Positions 61,204 through 64,000 of a DNA stretch of 64,000 bases are shown here, piece after piece. The notes below the pieces were generated by a model. The model was not told the origin of the DNA, searched no databases, and worked only from the letters and a program-made list of their open reading frames with translations. The DNA lies in assembly GCF_014654615.1 (NCBI RefSeq), contig NZ_BNBB01000023.1, forward strand, positions 1 to 64,000, written 5' to 3'. Source of the DNA: Streptosporangium violaceochromogenes (lineage in GTDB: Bacteria > Actinomycetota > Actinomycetes > Streptosporangiales > Streptosporangiaceae). How positions within the stretch are numbered: the stretch's first letter is position 1; every line of letters starts with the position of its first letter. A program made the translations under genes and the position numbers.

Positions 61204-61587
61204 GGCGGCGGGTGCCGGAGGGCAACGAGTTCGACATCAACTGACGTGCCCGGCACATGGCCTTCCGCCAGGCCGCCCCTCCACCGATGGATCTCCGTTC
61301 AGGCGACGTCACCAAACGTCGATGACGTTCCGAACGAACCGGAAGTGCGGTTCAAGCGAGTCTCCCGGCCGGCGAATCGCCCATTCCGATTCACCCGCTG
61401 CGCCCCGACCGAAGCGGACGGCGTCCGGCCCCCACCCCGCAAGGCGCCCTGCGCTTTTTCGCGCACGCGGCTCAGCTTTCGAATCGACCGGGAGAAGGAA
61501 CCCGGAAATGGAGGGCGGCGGCACCGGGGGCCACGCTGGTGCGCTCGCGCACACCCTCGCGCCGCGCGTCGTCCTGTTGCGGGATCG
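61204..61587. other. Convergent spacer, no gene seen
   Basis: About 380 bp between the end of the JAB gene and the end of the leftward sigma-factor operon. No frame has family motifs or a proper start. No strong hairpin was noticed. Confidence 0.4.
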
Positions 61588-61926
61588 TCAACCGGTCCGG
61601 GTGCGGAGGCTCCGCGCCAGGGTGGGGATCATCACCGCCGCGGGGACGAGGTGCAGCCCGAGTACGGGGTGTGGTGACCGGCGTGTGACGGTCCTGGCCC
61701 TGGGGGTGACGATGCGCACCCTCGCCGTGCGACGGCCGAGGTTCCGCAGGGCGCGGACGCCGGTACCGCGGAGCCAGAACCCGGCGTCGCGTCCGAGGAC
61801 CGGCCCGGGCTCGCCGTCGCGCAACTCCAGCCGCACCCGCCCGTGGGTGACGACGCCGAACGCGTCGCACCACTCCGCCGCGACCACCGCGACACGCGCG
61901 CCACCGCGCAGTGCGAGCGTCCGCAC
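61588..61926 (-). CDS. Small protein downstream of ECF sigma factor
   Basis: A 112-residue frame starting at GTG 61926, 5 bp after the sigma-factor stop, hence probably co-translated. It has beta-strand-like segments (RVAVVAAEWCDAFGVVTHGR, VRLELRDGEPGPVLGRDAGF, RVRIVTPRARTVTRR), compatible with a small cupin-like or beta-barrel fold, and a hydrophobic C-terminus (VLGLHLVPAAVMIPTLARSL). Not recognised. It could modulate the sigma factor. Confidence 0.5.
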   Translation of the reverse strand: MRTLALRGGARVAVVAAEWCDAFGVVTHGRVRLELRDGEPGPVLGRDAGFWLRGTGVRALRNLGRRTARVRIVTPRARTVTRRSPHPVLGLHLVPAAVMIPTLARSLRTRTG

Positions 61927-61931
61927 CGGGA

Positions 61932-62930
61932 CTACTCCGCGCCGTCCGCCGGCAGGCGCTCCGGCAGCCCGAGCCCCGGGAACCGGTCGGCGTGAAACGT
62001 GACGATCTCGGTGATCGCCCCGCCGGTGACACGCAGGACGTCGATCGTCAGCGGCAGGTACGCGCCCTCCCGCTTCCGCCGGAGGTAGAAGGCGACGGCG
62101 GGCTGCCGGTTCACGGAGGTGAGGACGGCGCGCAGGTGCTTCATGTCCTCGAAGCCGCTCTCGATCCAGTCGTTCACCACCGCGTCGCGGCCGACGTGCA
62201 GGCCGGGCGTGGGCGGCATCGAGCAGCGGACGTCGTCCCGCAGCAGTGCGGCCAGCCCGCCGACGTCCGTGGCCACGCTGGCGTCGGTGTAGCGGCGCAC
62301 CAGCTCGCGCGTCCCGGCGTCCTCCTCGCCGCCGTTCCAGTCCTGCCGATCGGCGGGCAGGTGCTCCCGCATGCCGGCGCGGGCCCGTTGCAGCGCGCTG
62401 TTCACGGAGTTGACGGAGTCCCCCAGGAGCTCCGCGACGTCCTTCGCCGGCCAGCCGAGCACGTCCCGCAGGATCAGCACGGCCCGCGGGCGCGGCGCGA
62501 GGTGCTGGACCGCGACCAGGTACGCCAGCTCGATCGTCTCCCGCGCGACGGCCACGGTCTCCGGCTCGTCCGCGTCGCCCGCGGGCAGCTCGTCGAGCAG
62601 CCGGTCCGGGTAGGGCTGCAGCCACGGCACCTCACCGCCGGCCGCAGGCTCCGGGCGGCACGTGGCGAGCAGGTCCAGGCAGGCGTTGGTGGCGATCCGG
62701 TACAGCCAGGCTCGGAACGTCGAGCGCCCCTCGAAGGTCTCCCGCCGCCGCCAGGCCCGGAGGAACGTCTCCTGCACGGTGTCCTCGGCGTCCTCGAACG
62801 ATCCGAGCATCCGGTAGCAGTGCACGTGCAGCTCCCGCCGGTGCCGCTCCGCCAGCCCCGAGAACGCCGGCTCGTCGACCTCGCCCAGACCACTCACGCC
62901 CAGCTCCTCCAGCAGCGTGTCCGCACTCAT
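61932..62930 (-). CDS. ECF sigma factor with SnoaL-like tail (SigG/SigJ type)
   Basis: A 332-residue extracytoplasmic-function sigma factor. Region 2 is HVHCYRMLGSFEDAEDTVQE followed by TFLRAWRR and FRAWLYRIATNACLDLL. Region 4 is RPRAVLILRDVLGWPAKDVA followed by ELLGDSVNSVNSALQRAR. Residues about 215-325 are a SnoaL-like domain (LVRRYTDASVATDVGGLAAL, LPLTIDVLRVTGGAITEIVT), which in this group replaces a separate anti-sigma factor. ATG 62930 follows GGAAGGATGACGTG. The promoter it reads is not evident in the window. Confidence 0.9.
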   Translation of the reverse strand: MSADTLLEELGVSGLGEVDEPAFSGLAERHRRELHVHCYRMLGSFEDAEDTVQETFLRAWRRRETFEGRSTFRAWLYRIATNACLDLLATCRPEPAAGGEVPWLQPYPDRLLDELPAGDADEPETVAVARETIELAYLVAVQHLAPRPRAVLILRDVLGWPAKDVAELLGDSVNSVNSALQRARAGMREHLPADRQDWNGGEEDAGTRELVRRYTDASVATDVGGLAALLRDDVRCSMPPTPGLHVGRDAVVNDWIESGFEDMKHLRAVLTSVNRQPAVAFYLRRKREGAYLPLTIDVLRVTGGAITEIVTFHADRFPGLGLPERLPADGAE

Positions 62931-63301
62931 CACGTCATCCTTCCGCCTCGTCGTGTCCCGTCGTAGGTATGACGGGTGCGGGCGCGACAACTCATCACCG
63001 GGGTCGGCCGGCATGGCTGATCCGGTGACGGATCCGGCGGCGAGGCGGGTGTGGATGCACCGTCGTATAGGCGGGCCGGTGCGAGCAGGGTTCGGCGGCC
63101 CGGTGTGAGGAGCCGCCGGCGGGGTCGATGCCGGCCGCGGTGTCGGCGGACCAGGTCGGCGAGGTGGTTCAGGGGTCGACCGGACAGCGGGATCGTGGCG
63201 GGGAAGGCAGCACGGCGAGGCTCCCGGTGGGGGCATCGGGTCCTGGTCGACCGCTGCCTTGCCCGGAGCCTCGCACTCACCGATGTCCGGGGCTGCCACC
63301 C
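62931..63301. other. Upstream region of ECF operon; possible transposase scrap
   Basis: About 370 bp. On the minus strand LSGRPLNHLADLVRRHRGRH followed by LLTPGRRTLLAPARL (around 63,060-63,190) resembles the N-terminus of actinobacterial IS5-type transposases, without the rest of the gene. I regard it as a possible remnant only. Confidence 0.3.
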
Positions 63302-63328
63302 CCGCCCTGACCTGCAAGGTCAGGGCGG
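63302..63328. terminator. Perfect 12-bp hairpin
   Basis: CCGCCCTGACCT (63302-63313) and AGGTCAGGGCGG (63317-63328) are perfectly complementary around GCA. The stem lies 175 bp beyond the stop of the leftward gene at 63503 and could end its transcript. Confidence 0.55.
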
Positions 63329-63502
63329 CATAGGCTCATTCAACGACCGCGTTCGCCGCAAACCCGTCCCTCAGAACCGAGACTTCCTCACTTTCTTACT
63401 TCCCTCGGCCCCATTCGGACAGGGGAAGCGGGCGGCCGGGTCCGGCCGCGACGCGCTCAGGGGGGCCGGCACGCCGGGAGACGCCCGCCCCCACCGTCTC
63501 CG

Positions 63503-64000
63503 TCAGGCGTCGACCCGGTCGCAGAGCATCTGCGGGAGCACCTGTTTGCAGGTGTCGCACGACGGGACGATCGACCCGGTCGACCAGGCGCGGCTGTACT
63601 TCTCCGCGGCGTAGTCACGCCAGAACATCTCGCTGAGGTCGATGGTCTCGACGTTCCGCCCGGCGTCGCGGGCGTCCCGGCAGATCCGGTTGATGATTTT
63701 CTGCGCCGCGCACGACCCGATGGGGTAGTCCATGCCGTTGCCCTGGGCGGTGCTGGCCGGCACGAATGTCTTTCCCCTGATGTCGACCATGGCGTCGGGC
63801 TCTTCAAGCGCGTTCACGACGCCGACGATCACGAGGTCCTTGGGGAGGTGGCCGTGCTTGATGAAGGGAAGAACGACCCTGGCGCCCGGTCCGGAGAGCG
63901 TGGCGTACTGCTTTTCCTGCGTTCCTATCGTCGCGACGGCCACACCTATCATGCTGGTCGCGATGACCCCGCCGCCGGGGCTGGAGGCGAGACGCAGGTA
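63503..64000 (-). CDS. Deaminase-like protein, partial (window edge)
   Basis: The C-terminal part of a protein whose frame stays open to the window edge; 165 codons are visible and the true start lies outside. The visible end has GSCAAQKIINRICRDARDAG followed, about 45 residues later, by PSCDTCKQVLPQML. The Cys-Ala plus PxCxxC pattern after a helix recalls the zinc site of cytidine-deaminase-fold domains seen at the C-terminus of polymorphic bacterial toxins. The usual C/HAE motif would be CAA here, lacking the catalytic Glu, so activity is doubtful or the fold differs. Confidence 0.5.
   Translation of the reverse strand, partial: YLRLASSPGGGVIATSMIGVAVATIGTQEKQYATLSGPGARVVLPFIKHGHLPKDLVIVGVVNALEEPDAMVDIRGKTFVPASTAQGNGMDYPIGSCAAQKIINRICRDARDAGRNVETIDLSEMFWRDYAAEKYSRAWSTGSIVPSCDTCKQVLPQMLCDRVDA

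Noticed and set aside
1..64000. CRISPR array
   Set aside because: No regularly spaced 20-40 bp repeats with unique spacers were seen; the short tandem repeats at 185-221 and 51970-52010 do not fit.

Overview
The window is high-GC DNA with many GTG starts and a typical actinobacterial core gene order (SepX/GlpR, RimJ-like acetyltransferase, MogA, MoaC, gephyrin-like Glp/MoeA, GalU, 5-formyl-THF cyclo-ligase). A filamentous actinomycete, probably of the Streptosporangiaceae type, is the most likely source. That family-level placement is inference. All gene names rest on motifs read by eye; no database search was run.

Positions 1-27,700 look like an accessory or defence island. They hold a frameshifted quinone oxidoreductase behind a MerR-type operator; a type I restriction-modification operon (HTH-fused hsdM, hsdS, hsdR, then a YgjP-like metallopeptidase); a small gene cut by an IS3-family element; a four-gene operon encoding an XRE-type regulator, a restriction-endonuclease-fold protein, a DinG/XPD-like helicase and a pPIWI_RE protein; a divergent OLD-family nuclease carrying an inserted SAP-like domain; a tyrosine-integrase remnant; a divergent XRE-regulator/unknown-gene pair around a palindrome; and a transposon-like set with a degenerate tyrosine recombinase translationally coupled to a DDE transposase. 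A tRNA-Ala(CGC) gene at 27,724-27,797 has its 3' end facing this block, which suits an integration boundary.

Positions 27,900-41,850 are mostly conserved chromosome: the SepX/Glp cell-division and molybdopterin-like cluster, galU, folate salvage, a CPA1 antiporter, an FmdB zinc ribbon, an MFS exporter fused to a winged helix, MTA phosphorylase, an SAF-domain protein, MscL with a zinc-ribbon tail, a VanY-like peptidase and tRNA-Arg(CCU).

Positions 41,850-64,000 are again variable: TetR/cupin pair, lipoprotein, decayed IS256 element, small secreted proteins including a tandem paralogous pair, a MerR/GyrI-like regulator, a Tat-exported polysaccharide lyase family 8 enzyme, then a conflict-type locus. 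In that locus a CHAT protease with a helical N-terminus plus an alpha/beta hydrolase are transcribed leftwards. Rightwards run an EAD1-CHAT protease, an EAD1 protein ending in a ubiquitin-like (beta-grasp) domain, and a JAMM/JAB peptidase that overlaps it by 4 bp. The same adaptor domain in the CHAT and ubiquitin-like proteins suggests the three work together, without any E1 or E2 gene in view. An ECF sigma factor with a SnoaL-like tail and a partial deaminase-like protein close the window. The two most interesting systems are the EAD1-CHAT / EAD1-UBL / JAB locus and the pPIWI_RE operon beside the SAP-OLD nuclease.
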